From Rosellinia necatrix (Eukaryota > Ascomycota > Sordariomycetes > Xylariales > Xylariaceae), in NCBI GenBank assembly GCA_021209875.1, contig JAGYVD010000002.1:3348001-3412000 (forward strand): a DNA stretch of 64,000 nt, in the 5' to 3' direction. The position numbers and the translations under genes were made by a program. Positions 1 through 12,432 of the stretch are shown piece by piece (positions within the stretch are counted from its first letter, which is position 1; every line of letters starts with the position of its first letter). The notes under the pieces were generated by a model. That model had not been told where the DNA came from. It worked only from the letters and a program-made list of their open reading frames with translations, and made no database searches.

Positions 1-336
1 TAATAAATAGTGCTATTTAAAAAATAACAAAAAGTTATATCACAGGTCAGGTATACGCAGATGTTAAAAAACTAAACGTATTTTATCTGCCGGCACAAAA
101 GAAATAAACTAAAATATAACGCCGTATATTTATAAGACTTACTGCATTATTTAATATAGTTTATTAAAAATAATATAGTTAAATGTGTAAAAATATAATA
201 TAAAATTAAAAAAAGAAAAGCTTCTGGTCTCTGCAGCACTAGACGCTTTATGCTAGTACTTTATCTAATCTACACAATTTTTATTTAGGTAGCAGCGCTA
301 GCTAGATAAAAGCCCCCCCTCTTTTTAACTGTGGTA
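1..336 (-). mobile_element. LTR retrotransposon family A, copy 3 (left-edge fragment, inverted)
   Basis: The reverse complement matches the start of the two complete family A elements at 12247 and 46971: an LTR at 152-336 followed, toward the window edge, by the first 151 bases of the internal region. The diagnostic junction sequence cttactgcattatt at 139-152 is the reverse complement of the LTR-internal junction of the other copies. Bases 43-105 also match, including the atctgccggc stretch. The rest of the element lies left of base 1. No coding capacity remains in the visible part. Its orientation is opposite to the two complete copies. Confidence 0.85.
152..336 (-). repeat. LTR of family A (5' LTR in element orientation)
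   Basis: This 185-bp LTR is recognisable from the inverted-repeat motifs of the family: gctagctagataaaag at 298-313 and aagcttctggtctctgcag at 218-236. One arm of the second hairpin has diverged (gcactagacgctt). The outer end at 326-336 reads taactgtggta, matching the complement of TGACACAGTCA with two differences. Only the right flank (337-341, gaaat) is in the window, so the TSD cannot be tested. Confidence 0.85.
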
Positions 337-1309
337 GAAATATACAGGATATATATGGTAACTTTTTTTTAAAAGATATAACATAGAAATATATTTTTAA
401 ATCAATATAGTATTGTTTAAAAAACATAAAAAAGACAGAAAAACTATTCAAAAGCCCTAGATAATTTCTAATATGATTAAATATGATTGTTTATTGGTTT
501 AAATTAAAAGCTTAAACTAATAAAAAATTAATATTATATTATATTTTTAATTATATTAAAAAATCGAGCAAAAAGCTTTTATATATAAAATATTTAATTA
601 AATAAAACTTAAAATCAACCTTGTTATATAATGAATATTTATTTCAACATAAATATAAATAAGAATTAATATTAAAGGAAGTAAATTAGTATTGAATTTA
701 AATAAATAAAAGAAAATAATTTACAACTTATATCATATAAAGTTTTAAATTAGAAGAATTAAGCCAGAAAAAATATAACGTGTTTAAAAAAGAAAGTATT
801 AAAATAAAATACAAAAAAAAACATAATTATTATTTCAAGATATTAAAATATATTATAACTAACAATAGTTTTCATATTTTAAAGATTTATATATAAAAGT
901 TTTGTGTTATTTCAAAAGGATATGTATATATTATAAATAAAAATAAAACAAAAAACTTTATATAAACAGTAAATAACCTGGATTATTTTAATTAAAAATA
1001 TATTTATAATAATTACAGGGAAATGTTTTAATCGCAGGATATTTACAAATTTTCAAATTATTTTTAAAAATAATAAAGCTTTTTATAACACAACAAATAA
1101 TGAAGTTATAATGTTTATAAGAATAGAAAATGTTTTATGAAGAAAGAAAATAAGCTATGAAGTAATAAACTATGTTTTAACAAAAAGCATGACGAAAAAA
1201 TAATTTTTTTAATTTAAACAAAATAATGTTTTATTATTTTTTAGCATTAAATAATTTTTATATATATTTTACAAAATAAAAAAAATACCCTATATTAAAT
1301 AAAAGCACT

Positions 1310-1351
1310 AATAAAAATAAAAATAATAATAAAAATAAAAATAATAATAAA
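1310..1351. repeat. Simple tandem repeat, AAT/AAAAT units
   Basis: Two near-perfect 18-bp units built from aataaaaataaaaataat. This is low-complexity sequence with no sign of function. Confidence 0.75.
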
Positions 1352-1784
1352 CAAAATATAGAACGAACTTTATTTTTTATAAACAATGTATTTATATTTT
1401 ATACAATAAAAAAACATATTAACATGAAAAACCGAAGCTTTGATTTAATTATTTTGTATAAAATCATGGATATTATCTAAAATATTAAATTAAAGTATCA
1501 AAGATAAATATTTTTAATTATTTAATTATAAATAAAATATAATCAGAAATATATGTTTATAAAAACTTTTATATGTAAGCTAAATAAAAGAAAAACCTAT
1601 TTATAAGCTCATTTTAAATATATAAAAACATAAAAGGTAATAAAAAAACTATATTTATTGCAAATAAATAAAAACATTTATTTTCTTTATAAGTTTATAA
1701 AAATTAAATGTTACTTTTTTAAAATAAAAGTAAAATAATTATATAAATATTTTAAATATTTTTATATAAAACACTATATAACCT

Positions 1785-1818
1785 GTTATATTATATAATA
1801 TATAATATATAATATAAC
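1785..1818. repeat. AT palindrome / TATAATA tandem tract
   Basis: A 34-bp run opening with gttatattatat and closing with its exact complement atataatataac, with repeated tataata units between. It could fold as a hairpin. It is probably a product of AT drift. Confidence 0.6.
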
Positions 1819-2072
1819 CATTTGAATTTTAAAAGAACTCTTGAAATGTTTATTATTATTATAAATTAGATAATTAAATCTGAAAATCATTTAAATCTTT
1901 TGTTAAAAATAATTATACTTTCGTATTTAAAATTGTAATTAATATTAAATAAATAAATAATAAATATATATTTTACATTCTGAATCTTATATGATTATTT
2001 TAAGTTATAATGTTTTCAAAATTTATATTTATATATCACATTTAAAGAATATTATCTAAATATGAAGTTAAT

Positions 2073-2275
2073 TGATACGCGCACATAGAGGGAGCGCTTA
2101 CATAAGCCCCTCGCTTGGGGTGCTGTGGCCCGTGGCCACACGCACAACCTAATTAGGCCTAGCCCCGTGTATATGGGCCCTAGCCCACACCTAGGTAGAA
2201 CTTTAGCTTAGCCAGAATTTGCAAGTCCTTTATTGTTTATAATACATATTTTGCACCCACATAGTGCACCTCTTA
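2073..2275 (+). repeat. Solo LTR, family B, well preserved
   Basis: This 203-bp GC-rich island begins TGATACGCGC and ends tgcacctctta. It is the reverse complement of the LTRs at 22986-23187, 29933-30134 and 6078-6279, which match it with C and G largely changed to T and A. Flanks are TTAAT (2068-2072) and TTAAC (2276-2280), a 5-bp TSD differing by one C/T transition. Nothing internal follows, so it is a solo LTR left by LTR-LTR recombination. It holds a perfect palindrome CCTAATTAGG (2148-2157) and a gctta-ca-taagc hairpin near its start. A T-rich, AATACATA-containing stretch near its end could be a polyadenylation region, which suggests this strand is the transcribed orientation. Confidence 0.9.
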
Positions 2276-2280
2276 TTAAC

Positions 2281-2934
2281 ATATATTAAAAATATTTTAA
2301 TTATTTTATATATAATTTAAACATAAACATTTTATTAATTAAATTTTAAAGTTAAATATAAACAAGTTATATATAATATTATATAATATTTATTAAAATT
2401 AAATAAAAATATAAACTATATTATTATATATATTATATATTAAAAAGAAATTAAGGATTATATAAAAATAAAAACTTATTTTATCAACAATAATTAAACC
2501 TATAAATAATACAGCAGGCTTAAATAAACATATGGTTTTATTATTGATTTTTAATATATATTTTAACATTAATCAAATCTTATTTTTTAAAAGAATTATA
2601 TAAAAGCTAAACCAAGAGAAAAGTTATAAAAATATAATATAAAAACAACCTCAAATTAAAATTTATTATATAAATAATAAAAATAAAAATTAATTATATA
2701 TAATATATTTTTATTATTTAAAAAAATAAAGTTTTAGCTTAAAAAACCAATAAAAACTATAAAAAGTTTAATTCTTAAAACAGCTCATATAATTATTAAT
2801 TTGTTTAATAGTTATATAAAATTTTAATATATATAAATTAAATTAAATTATTATGTTATAAAACCATTTTTAACTATTTAATTTTTATTATAAAAATTAA
2901 ACGTTATTAATATAAATAATTTTATAATACACAA
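2281..2934. other. AT-rich sequence between solo LTR B and truncated B element
   Basis: About 650 bp with no open frame and no recognisable repeat. It may be host sequence or a decayed element. The left end of the adjacent family B fragment could extend into it, but I could not align it past about 2935. Confidence 0.5.
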
Positions 2935-5900
2935 AATATTTTAAGTTATTATAGCAGTGAAAGCTACCAGTAATATTTTTAAACCTTTTTTATAATTATA
3001 TTACAATAGGTTTAAATTTTATTTTTTATATTATATTTATTTTAACGCTTTTAATAATTACAACCTGTTTTTAAACATGTTAATTATTTATATAATATAT
3101 AATATTTTTATTTTAATAATTATATTTATAGCTGCTAAAATTATTTATAACAGAAAAAGGTGAAATTATAATTAAAAATAAAAGTTTATATTTAATAATT
3201 ATATAAGCTTTTTTACCCTAAAATCTTTTTTTTTTTTTATTTTTTTGTATAGTTATAGTTTTAAGCTTAAATATCAAACTTTAATTCAAACTTATTAAAA
3301 ATAAAAACTTAAATTATATTAGTTTTATAACTTATAATAATTTAATATAAAAATAATTTATTTTTAAAAACAAATTAAGTTTTAATTTTTATATTATTTA
3401 GTTTTTTATAATGTTTTTATTTTATTAATTTTTTATATTATTAATTTTTCAATGAATAAATTAAAACTTAGTTTATTTTCTAGGCTTAATTAGCTTTAAT
3501 TTAATATTTTAAAAAAGCTGTCTTATTTGTTTATTATATATTTTAAAATGTTTAAAAGTATTACTAACATTTTTTATATTTATATTTAAATTAGCAGATA
3601 TTTGCATGTTATTTTTTTTAAAGTTTTATTATTTAAATTATAACTAAATATAATATCTAATGTTTTTATGTTTTTTTATAGTATATCAAAAAGCTTGTTT
3701 AATATATTTTATTTTCTCAGCATTTTATAAATAATTAGCAGTTTTTAGATAATTAGTTGTTTTTTGCTTAAAATATATTCTTATGTTTTTTATTATATTT
3801 TTTTTAACTTGTTTATCATCTTATTAATATTTAAAAATAACTTATTAAATAATCTTACTATATTATAATATGTATATCCATATTATTTTAAATTAAATAA
3901 AAACTATATATTTAACTTTTTAAAATAAACATTATGTTTATATTTATATAAATGCTAGATTCTTTTATTACTACTAATAAATCTTTTATCTTATTAATGA
4001 CATATTAAGTCTGCTATTAATTAAGATAACGTTTTAAATATATTGTTTTTATTTTTTAATTAACAATAGTTTAATTAACTTTTCACAGCTCTTTCAAACT
4101 AAATAAACTTCATTCTTTTAATTATTTATTTAATCTCTCTTCTTATAAATTTTTAATTATTAATTGCTTTTCTTAAACTTGTAGTTTTTATAATTTTTAT
4201 ATTTTTATAAAAAATTAAATAATTAATTATTTTATTAGTTTTAATTATCTTAATTATTAAAGTAATATTTACTGCTGTTATAACTTTATTAGTTTTTATT
4301 CTTATTTTTTAATCTTATTTTTTAATCAGTTATATAAACAATTTTGTAATTACTTTTTAAAATAACAATTTGTTTTAAATAAATACTTTGCTTAATATTT
4401 TTATTTCTAACTATTAAAAGTTGTTAATAGTGCAAAATATGCTATATTTTTATGTTTACTAATAATTTTTTTAGCTAAGTCTTATAAGTTTTTTTAATTC
4501 TTTTAATTTTAAACATCTATTTTTTTATTTTATTAACGTTAAAAAAATAGTTTTAAAAATTATTTAATTTTTAATTTTATGCTAGTATAAATTTATATTA
4601 TTATTTTACGCTAGTTATTATTATTAATATTTAAAATATATATAGCACATATATGTTTTAATTATTTATATATACATTAAAATAAAAAATATAAGTTTTT
4701 ATATATATTATAAAATATTATTATATGATTTGAATAATTTAGTCCATATTTTTATAACATTGGTTTATTTATATTGTAAAGCTTAGCTTATTATTTTATT
4801 ATAAACCTCCTGCTTTTATCAAAAATATTTAAAATAAAAACAAAATTTAATATTTTATTTTATATGGTATGATTTTATTTTTAAAAATAAAAATAATGTT
4901 TTTTTATTATTATCTTAACATTATTAATGTTATTATATAATAATTTTAATGTACTGATATTTTTTTTTAGTTTCATATTTGTCTTGTAAATATTTATAAA
5001 TAAAATCTTTAAGAAGTTGAATTTTTTTTATTTATATTTTATTAATTTATTTTCTTTTTTTAGGCTATGGTTAAAGTTTAATGAATAAATAAATCCTTTT
5101 GCTCTGCTATTTTTTTGAAAACTTTTTAAAGTTTTTGAGCTGTATAAATAACAGTTAGCTCAATAACGCGCTGTTTTACATCTTTTAGCTTGTTATTTAA
5201 TTATTTATTAATACAGGCTTTTTTTTATAGAAAGTATTTTTTTTTTGTTATGTTTTTTTTTAAAAAGATATATTTCACCAGAGATGTATTTTGTTGAAAT
5301 TTAATCTTTATTTTATTATTATAAAAATATATAAGATAAAAAGCTATATTTTTTATCATTTTCATTTATTTATTGCTTTAAATGAAAAAATAAATACTAA
5401 TATATTAATTTAGGCTTATTTTTTAAACAACATTAATAATTTTTTTAAAAAAAAAACTTTTTTAAGCTTTTTTTTTAACTTATCATTTTAAACAGGTGCT
5501 GTTTTTTAATTTTAAGTTCTACTAACAGGTTTATTCCAAGTTTTAAACTTTGAATTGTTTTGCTTAATTAATTTATTATTTAGCTATTTTTATTTTAAAA
5601 AAACTATTTTGGGCATATAAGTGTTTTTTTTTATATAACTGCTAGAATGCTTAATAAGTTAATAAAACAAATTATTATAAAAAAAAATTAAAAAAATAAA
5701 TAATTTTTATTAAACAATAAATTTAAGCTTTATAATATTTAATTTATTATTAGCTAAAATATGAATCTATATATGAAACTTCTTATTTATATTTATTACA
5801 TATTTATAAAAATCTTTAAATATTATTAATCAGCTTTGCTATTTAAACAACTTTTTATTCTTAAAATAAAACACTAAAAAAAATAATATTTATATTTAAT

Positions 5901-6279
5901 AAATATATTAAACATAAAAACAGCTCGTGTTTAGCTTGCTTAAACACAATATATTCTTAATAACTACCCTACGTTTTTATTACTATAAAAACAATACAAA
6001 ATAGTTTGGCTATTAAAAAAATAAACATTAATAGTTAAGTTTACTTTTTATAAAAAAACGTTGTAAAAGCATTAATTTAAAGTTCATACAATAAAAATAT
6101 AAAATATTTATTATAAAAAATAAAGATCTAGCAGATTTAATTGCAACTGAAGTTCTATTTTAATATAAGCTAAACTTGAATACATAAAGCTAGGCTTCAT
6201 TAGGTTATATGTATAGCTATAGGCCATAGCATCCTAAACAAGAGGCTTATATAAGCGCTCCTTCTACCCGCGCGTATTA
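2935..6279 (-). mobile_element. LTR retrotransposon family B, truncated copy
   Basis: This stretch aligns colinearly with about 26810-30134 of the complete family B element. Examples are the block around 2945-3080 against 26818-26950, the T-rich block 3225-3300 against 27110-27190, and the terminal LTR 6078-6279 against 29933-30134. The far LTR and roughly the other half of the body are missing. I place it on the minus strand because the plus strand is strongly T-rich and the better-preserved solo LTR suggests that orientation. Every frame is full of stops. I could not find the matching TSD, as expected for a truncated copy. Confidence 0.8.
6078..6279 (-). repeat. LTR of truncated family B copy
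   Basis: This 202-bp LTR begins taaagttcat and ends cccgcgcgtatta. The outer 100 bp keep much GC, including ggcttatataagcgctcc. The inner side is AT-converted. Confidence 0.88.
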
Positions 6280-6284
6280 AGAGG

Positions 6285-6354
6285 TTTATTACTGCTTGGC
6301 TTTTTTTTTGTTTATATATAACACTACATAATAAATATTAAACATTTAAATAAT
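6285..6354. repeat. Dispersed repeat G, copy 1 (also at 39905)
   Basis: About 65 bp matching 39905-39975, with the shared frame ttattact..ttggcttttttttt followed by atataac.ctacataat.aatattaaa.atttaaataat. The differences are mostly transitions. It is cut on the left by the family B copy and on the right by a family C copy, so it is a remnant of an older element that both invaded. Confidence 0.5.
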
Positions 6355-6505
6355 TAGCAGGCATTAGATAGTTAAAAAGAAATAAGGATGAATTTATTGT
6401 TTGTTGCTTGGTTAATTAATATGGATCTATTTCTAAAAGCTTTCCCAAAAACAAGCTTTATTAAAGAAAGGTTTTTAAAAAAAAAGCTTTTTTAAAAGAG
6501 GTGTC
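6355..6505 (+). repeat. Decayed LTR-like copy of family C
   Basis: It aligns with the solo LTR at 46494 from its first bases (tagcaggcattagatagtt against tgctaggcatcagatagtt) through the repeated aagctt/ctttcc module. The 3' end diverges and is not securely placed. The 5-mer ataat occurs at 6350-6354 and 6551-6555, but in sequence this AT-rich that is weak evidence for a TSD. Confidence 0.6.
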
Positions 6506-9500
6506 CAACAAAACAGCTTTTTTAAAAAAATCGTCAGTTGGAATACCTTTATAATTGATTTTAATATAAAAATATCGAAAATTTTGGCGATTTATAACAG
6601 CTAAAAAAAAAATTAAAATAAAGAATTTTTTTTTCATTTTTTAGAAGTGTTTACAGCGTAATTATGGTTATTAATAAAAACTTATAAATAATAACAATAT
6701 GTTTAGCTTATAAGTTCAAGCTTGATTTATTAATAATAAAATATAAAAAAAAAAAAAAAGTATAAAAAAAAAGTTTAAGATATTAAATATATAATTTATA
6801 ACTAATAATAGTGTTTATAGTTTATAAGTTCAAACTTATTTTATTCATGCAAGTAAAAAATAAAAATAAGAGATTTTTATTTTATTCTTAAAAATAAAAA
6901 GTTAATATTGGTTTTATAAAATATCAGCATAAAAATATATATAATAATAAAAGTATTAAAAAAATAAAAAACAACTTGAAATGAAACATTAAAATAAATA
7001 TTATTAAAAATATTAATATATAAAATAATTAATAAAAGCTTTATTATTAAAAAAAATAGTTTATAAAAATAATTAATTATTTAAAATCTAACTAGGTTTT
7101 TTAACCTTTATATTTTAATATTTTAAAACGCTGAGCTACGCTTAATAATATTTATTAAATATAACAGCGTTTATTTACTGTTTTTAATAATAAATTCTTT
7201 AAATTTAACCTTATATTAACAATGACTTGCTTATATATAATTCTTTTATATAATTAAGATTTTTTAGCCCGCAAAGTTTTTTTTGCTTAGCTTTTTATTC
7301 GTTCAACCCGCGTTATAATTAATATAGTGTTTAAAAAAGGTTTTTTATTAGTTTTTTAATTAAGATAATTATAAAAATAAAAATAAACGCTACTATATTA
7401 TTCTTTAAATTTTAAAAATAATTATATATTATATATCGGCTTTTATTCCATTAATAATAGCTAATTTTTAATTATTATTAGTTGTTATTTATTAAAACAT
7501 AATATGATATGAGCTTTTATATATAATATTATTAAACATATATTTATAAATTTTTTTAATATTAAACAATATTTAATATAGCTAAAGCGTAAAATTTATA
7601 ATCTTAGTTAACGCTTTATAAAGTTTTAATTATTAAATTTATCCAAATTAAATTTATTTAGACGTTAGCTATATAGTTTGAAATTATTTAAACAATGTTC
7701 AAATACCTATATTTATAGTTTTGATTCAAAACTGTTCCGACATAGTTTATATTATTAACTAATAAATATTAATATTATTTTAATTAACATTATTATTTAT
7801 ATCGCTAGCGACTTTTAATTATTTATTAAATTAATTATTTTAATTAATATAAACAATATTATTAACATAAGATGAAAATTATATTAATATTTCTGTGTAT
7901 ATGCTTATATAATTTAACGCTTAATTTTAATTTTTTTTGCTTTAAATATTTATATGTACAGCGTTATTACTTGTTAAAATATTCATAATATTAACATTTT
8001 TTTAAATAGTTATAAAATTAAATAACAGGCCTAGTTATACCTACATTATAAATAACTTTGTTGAAAATAACGGCTTTCTCTTATATTTTTCTACTCACTT
8101 AACATTTTTTATTATTATTATTATTAGCTGATTTCATAAAAACAGCAACAAGATTTTTAATAAGTTTATGTTGTTTAAAAAAATAATTTGTTTAAATAAA
8201 AATATTAACTAAAAAGCTTTTAAAACTATTAATTAAATAAGTTTTGTTTATATTAATAAAAGCTTAATTTAAAAGAAAAAAGTTTTAAAACTATCTTTAG
8301 CGCTGATAAAAATTCCTAAAGCTTTAATATATTTTATAGTAAAAACATTAAAATATTTTTTAATAAAATTATAATTATTTTTTGGCTTTTTTTTTAATTT
8401 TTTTAAGCTGTTGTTTAACTTCAAAATATTATGTAAATTTAAAACATTTATGATATGATGCTATAATAGCTAGATTAATAATAATGTGATTATTATGGAT
8501 ATTATTTTGATTGAAATCTTATTTAAAAATATGCTTTTAATAATTTTAAAAAGTTAATAAACTTGTGACTAATAAAGCGGTATTATTTTAAATTAATTAA
8601 ATTTTTTTATAGCGGCGTTCTTTTAATTTTATATTTATTATCCATAGTTGAAACGTTTAAGCAATTATTCTATTAATAATTAACTTATAACATGTTTGCT
8701 AATTATATTTATAAGCAATATTTAAAAAGACATCAGCCGTTATAATTTTTATTTTAATTTAACTGTTGTAAAAAGATTAAGTTCTAGGACTTTTTTTTAT
8801 ATAAGCTTGTTACTTTAGTTATAGTTTAAATTATTATTAAAAATAATAATTTTGTTATAGTTAGTTATACAACAGCACATTATTGTTACAGATGTTATTT
8901 TAATTAGAAATTAAATAATATTATTTTAAATACTGCAAAAAAATAATAAATAATACATAAAAATCGTGTTAAATAATATTTTAATAATAGAAAATGGTAA
9001 TAAAAAATATATTATAAAGTATGATAATAATAATAAAAATACGTTATATAATTAATATAAAAAAAGTGTTATTTAAAAAAGCTAGTTTATAAAAGCTTTA
9101 TATAAAGAAACCTCACGTGTTTTATTTTATTTAAAACAAAAAAAATAAATAAATAATTATACATGTTAAATAAAATATATTACATAAACAGGTCGGTTAT
9201 ATTTAATTTATTTAGTTTAAATTATTAAGCTAGTTATATTTATTACGCTATATATAATAATATTTAGACATTAATAATTAAAATAATATTTATTTGTTGC
9301 TAATTTTTGTTTAATATTTTTGTTGTTATTTTTATTATAACTTTTGTTTTTTTAACATGTTTAATACATAGCTTTTTTAAAATAACCAGCTTTTTGTATT
9401 TAAAAGCTTTTACTAGTTCAGCAGCGTTTTATATACAGAATATTTTAAAATATTATTTATTATATAAAGCTTTATGTTTTTTATCAAATAAAAGATTTTA

Positions 9501-10203
9501 ATATTAAATATTTATTAGTTTTATTAATTTATTAAACTAATATAGTTTTAATTTTATAAAATATAAAATTGTTTATATTTTTTTTAATATAAATATACTT
9601 AAAGCGTTTTTTTATTTTGGTTAAAAAAATCTAGTTTTAGCGGCGCTAAAAATGAATATGTTATTAAAATAATTTAATATATACGCTAATATTTAAAAAG
9701 TTAAATTTATATGCTAGCTTGTTTATTTTTTATAAATAGAATACATAATTTTATTTATTGGTATAATTATTTTGGTGTAAGGTTTTTAACCAAGTAATAT
9801 TTTTATATAAATATAAAAGTTTTTTAATTTATTTAAAATTAAATGAAATCATATATAATATTATATTAAATTTTTATTAGCTGCTACAAATTAAACGGCC
9901 ATTTTAATATATGTTTAATAAAATTAGTAATAAAATTAAAATTAATTAATTTATTAGATATTTTAAAATTAATGAAAGATTTTACAGCTTAAAACTTAAT
10001 ATTATTTTATTTAAATTGTTCTTACAGCTATTAATTGAAAAATTATCAAAATTATATGATAATTTTAAAATAATATTTATATATAACATTTTAAAAATAT
10101 AATATAATTATAAATAACAATTTTAATATTTTAATTATATTTTTTATTTTAACGGTCGGTTCAAAAATAAGAGCTCGTTATTATTTTTAAGATCTATATC
10201 ACT
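6506..10203. other. AT-rich gene-free sequence
   Basis: About 3.7 kb with no recognisable gene. A 64-codon frame at 9307-9501 is phenylalanine/leucine-rich, starts from TTG-like AT sequence and has no domain I can recognise, so I do not call it. An (ATT)n run lies near 8111-8126. A loose resemblance between about 8280-8400 and 39120-39260 suggests an unrecognised old element, possibly repeat G, but I could not establish ends. Confidence 0.5.
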
Positions 10204-10376
10204 AATAAGGCACAACGTGTAATATAAAAAGCATGTATTCTAGGGGGGAGCATAAGCTTAATATAAGTTGTTTTTAATATGAAGCTATAGCTAAAAGTGT
10301 AGCAAACATATGTTTATTTTTTAGCGTTAAATTTAAAGTATAGTTAGGCTTAAAAAGCTAGCCAGAAAAATCCTTT
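10204..10376 (+). repeat. Direct repeat pair, left copy
   Basis: It aligns with 10566-10736, about 360 bp downstream. Corresponding sites are cacaacgtg against catattata, ctaggggggag against a run of A, and ttagcgttaaatttaaag against ttagtattaaatttaaaa. The left copy keeps more G and C, and most differences are C-to-T or G-to-A. The arrangement could be a short tandem duplication, or the two LTRs of a very small non-coding element with about 190 bp between them. Confidence 0.7.
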
Positions 10377-10565
10377 ATGTTATATATATTATTTATTAAT
10401 TAAAAAAAACATAATTTTTTTTTAATGGCTTGTTATTATAAAATAATAAATAAAATAAATTTAACGCTATTTTAAACTTAATATATTTAAAAGTTAAAAT
10501 TATAAAAAAGAAAGGTTTAGCTAGTAAAGCTTTAATATTAATAAAATTTAATTATTTATATAATT

Positions 10566-10736
10566 AATAAAACATATTATATAATATAAATAATATATAT
10601 TTTTAAAAAAAGATAAACTTAATATAAATTATTTTTAATATAAAAGTATAGGTAAAAATATCATAAATATATGTTCATTTTTAGTATTAAATTTAAAATA
10701 TAACTCAGTTGAAAAACTATCAGGAAAAATATTTAA
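10566..10736 (+). repeat. Direct repeat pair, right copy
   Basis: The more heavily AT-converted partner of 10204-10376, in the same orientation. Shared anchors include aatataa-ttatttttaatat and atatatgtt.atttttag. No clear TSD was found around the pair. Confidence 0.7.
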
Positions 10737-12241
10737 ACTTATGTTTTAAACGTTGATTTTATTTATAAATAAAATAATAAAAATTAAAAAATATAATTAG
10801 TTTATAAAACAAAAAAATTAAAAATGTATAACTAAATATAATTAAATAAATTTTTAAATAAAAATAGTTAAACAGAATAAAAATATAGCTAGGTTTATAA
10901 ATACAACCTTTTTCTTTTAGCATTTATAACTTTTTTTTAATAAATATAATAATATCATATAAATTTGTTGTAAATTTACAACGCTAATAATATATTAACG
11001 CCTAGCTTTTAATCCATAATAATATTTTTAATATTAAATAAAAATATGCTAGCGTGTTGTTAATTTTTTAGCCTGCTGTTATTAAAATTGCATAGCAAAA
11101 ATAAGTTTTTTAATAAATTTCTTTTATATTTAATCCTAATTTATCATAAATTAAAAGCTTGTTATAATAAACAATAATTAAGTTTATTATATTTATTATA
11201 TCTTTTATGTTATAAAAATTAAAAGTTATAATTTAAAGTAAATTTAATATTAACTTATATAAAATATAAATGTTTTTTATATAAATATTTTAAAGCTAAA
11301 TAATGTTAATAAATAAATTAGCTGTAAATTAAGCTTAAATTTAATATATAATAGCTTAAACGTTAAATAAAAATATATAATATAAAATATATTTAAATAA
11401 TTTAATTATTTTATGTTTTGCTGGAAACTTAATATAAATTTAATATATAATAACATATATTTTTTTTATTTAATAGTATAAAACAAATTAGATGTAAATT
11501 TACTATATAATTAATTAAATACACTGCAGTTAAATTTTATTAAAATTAACTGCAAATTTATAAAATTTAACGTTTGTATTAAATATATTTATTTATTTAT
11601 TAATAAAAGTAAATTTAATATAAATTTAATATTAAATAAACTTTTAAAATAAAATATTAAATATTTTTAAAGTTTTGCTTTTATTAATTATTTAAATTAA
11701 CGCAGCAGATATAGCAAAAGTTTGGTTTTTTATTAGCTTTTATAATATAAAATAGTTTAAGCTTAGGCTAAAGATAAAATATTTATTGGTTTTTAATATT
11801 TTGGCTAAAATATTTTATAGTCGCGTTTTATTATGTTTAATATTTAATAGATTACAATTTTTGTTTTATTTTTATTTATATTTATATTATATATATATTA
11901 AAAAGCGTTTTATTTAAAACAATAACTTAAATATATGGTATAATTAATTTTTAACCGTAATAAATAGTTTTCTCAAATTTAAAAGGTTTTAATTTTTAAA
12001 AAAACGTTATATATACAATAAAAAAATAGTAATACATCGCGTATATATAATAAAATAATGTTTTATTTTAAAAAGTTTACTCTAGAAATAATTAAACATA
12101 ATCAGCTATTTATAATGTTTATTATTATATTTATTTTAAAACGCTTTTTATTTATTCTTATTTTATATAATAATGTTTAAACATATTTTTTTTATTAAAA
12201 ATTAAATTAATAAATTTAATAAGCTTAAAGCAGTTTATTTA
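10737..12241. other. AT-rich gene-free sequence
   Basis: About 1.5 kb up to the TSD of family A copy 1. It contains repeated short phrases such as taaatttaatata at 11330-11640, which look like low-complexity drift. I see no gene or element end. Confidence 0.5.
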
Positions 12242-12246
12242 TAAAG

Positions 12247-12432
12247 TGACACAGTCAGGAAGAGGGGGCTTTTTATCTAGCTAGCGCAGCTAGCTAGATA
12301 AGGATTGTGTAGATTAGATAAAGTACTAGCCCAAGGCTTCTGGTCCCTGCAGGACCAGAAGCTTTTCCTTTTTAAATTCTATATTACATTTTTATAGACT
12401 TAATATTTTATTACTTTTAATAAACTATATTA
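12247..12432 (+). repeat. 5' LTR of family A copy 1
   Basis: Starts TGACACAGTCAGG and ends taaactatatta. It carries two strong hairpins. The first, at 12274-12300, has perfect 12-bp arms (tatctagctagc / gctagctagata) around a gca loop. The second, at 12336-12362, has perfect 11-bp arms (gcttctggtcc / ggaccagaagc) around ctgca. The outer two thirds keep GC, while the last 60 bases toward the interior are AT-converted. Confidence 0.93.

Larger units (their letters stand above)
337..2072. other. AT-rich intergenic sequence, nothing recognised
   Basis: About 1.7 kb of very AT-rich DNA with stops in every frame and no LTR motif from the families seen elsewhere. It contains a simple tandem repeat near 1310 and an AT palindrome near 1785, listed separately. 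It may be an older decayed element, but I cannot align it to anything in the window. Confidence 0.6.

Noticed and set aside
2073..6279. Solo LTR B and the truncated B copy as the two ends of one element
   Set aside because: They are in opposite orientation and the solo LTR has its own TSD on both sides.
6350..6555. TSD ATAAT around the C copy at 6355
   Set aside because: The 5-mer is very common here, and the right end of the copy does not carry the family's TTCACA terminus.
8111..8126. (ATT)n microsatellite as a feature of interest
   Set aside because: Too short and expected at this composition.
9307..9501. 64-codon plus-strand frame
   Set aside because: Phenylalanine/leucine-rich AT drift without a recognisable domain.
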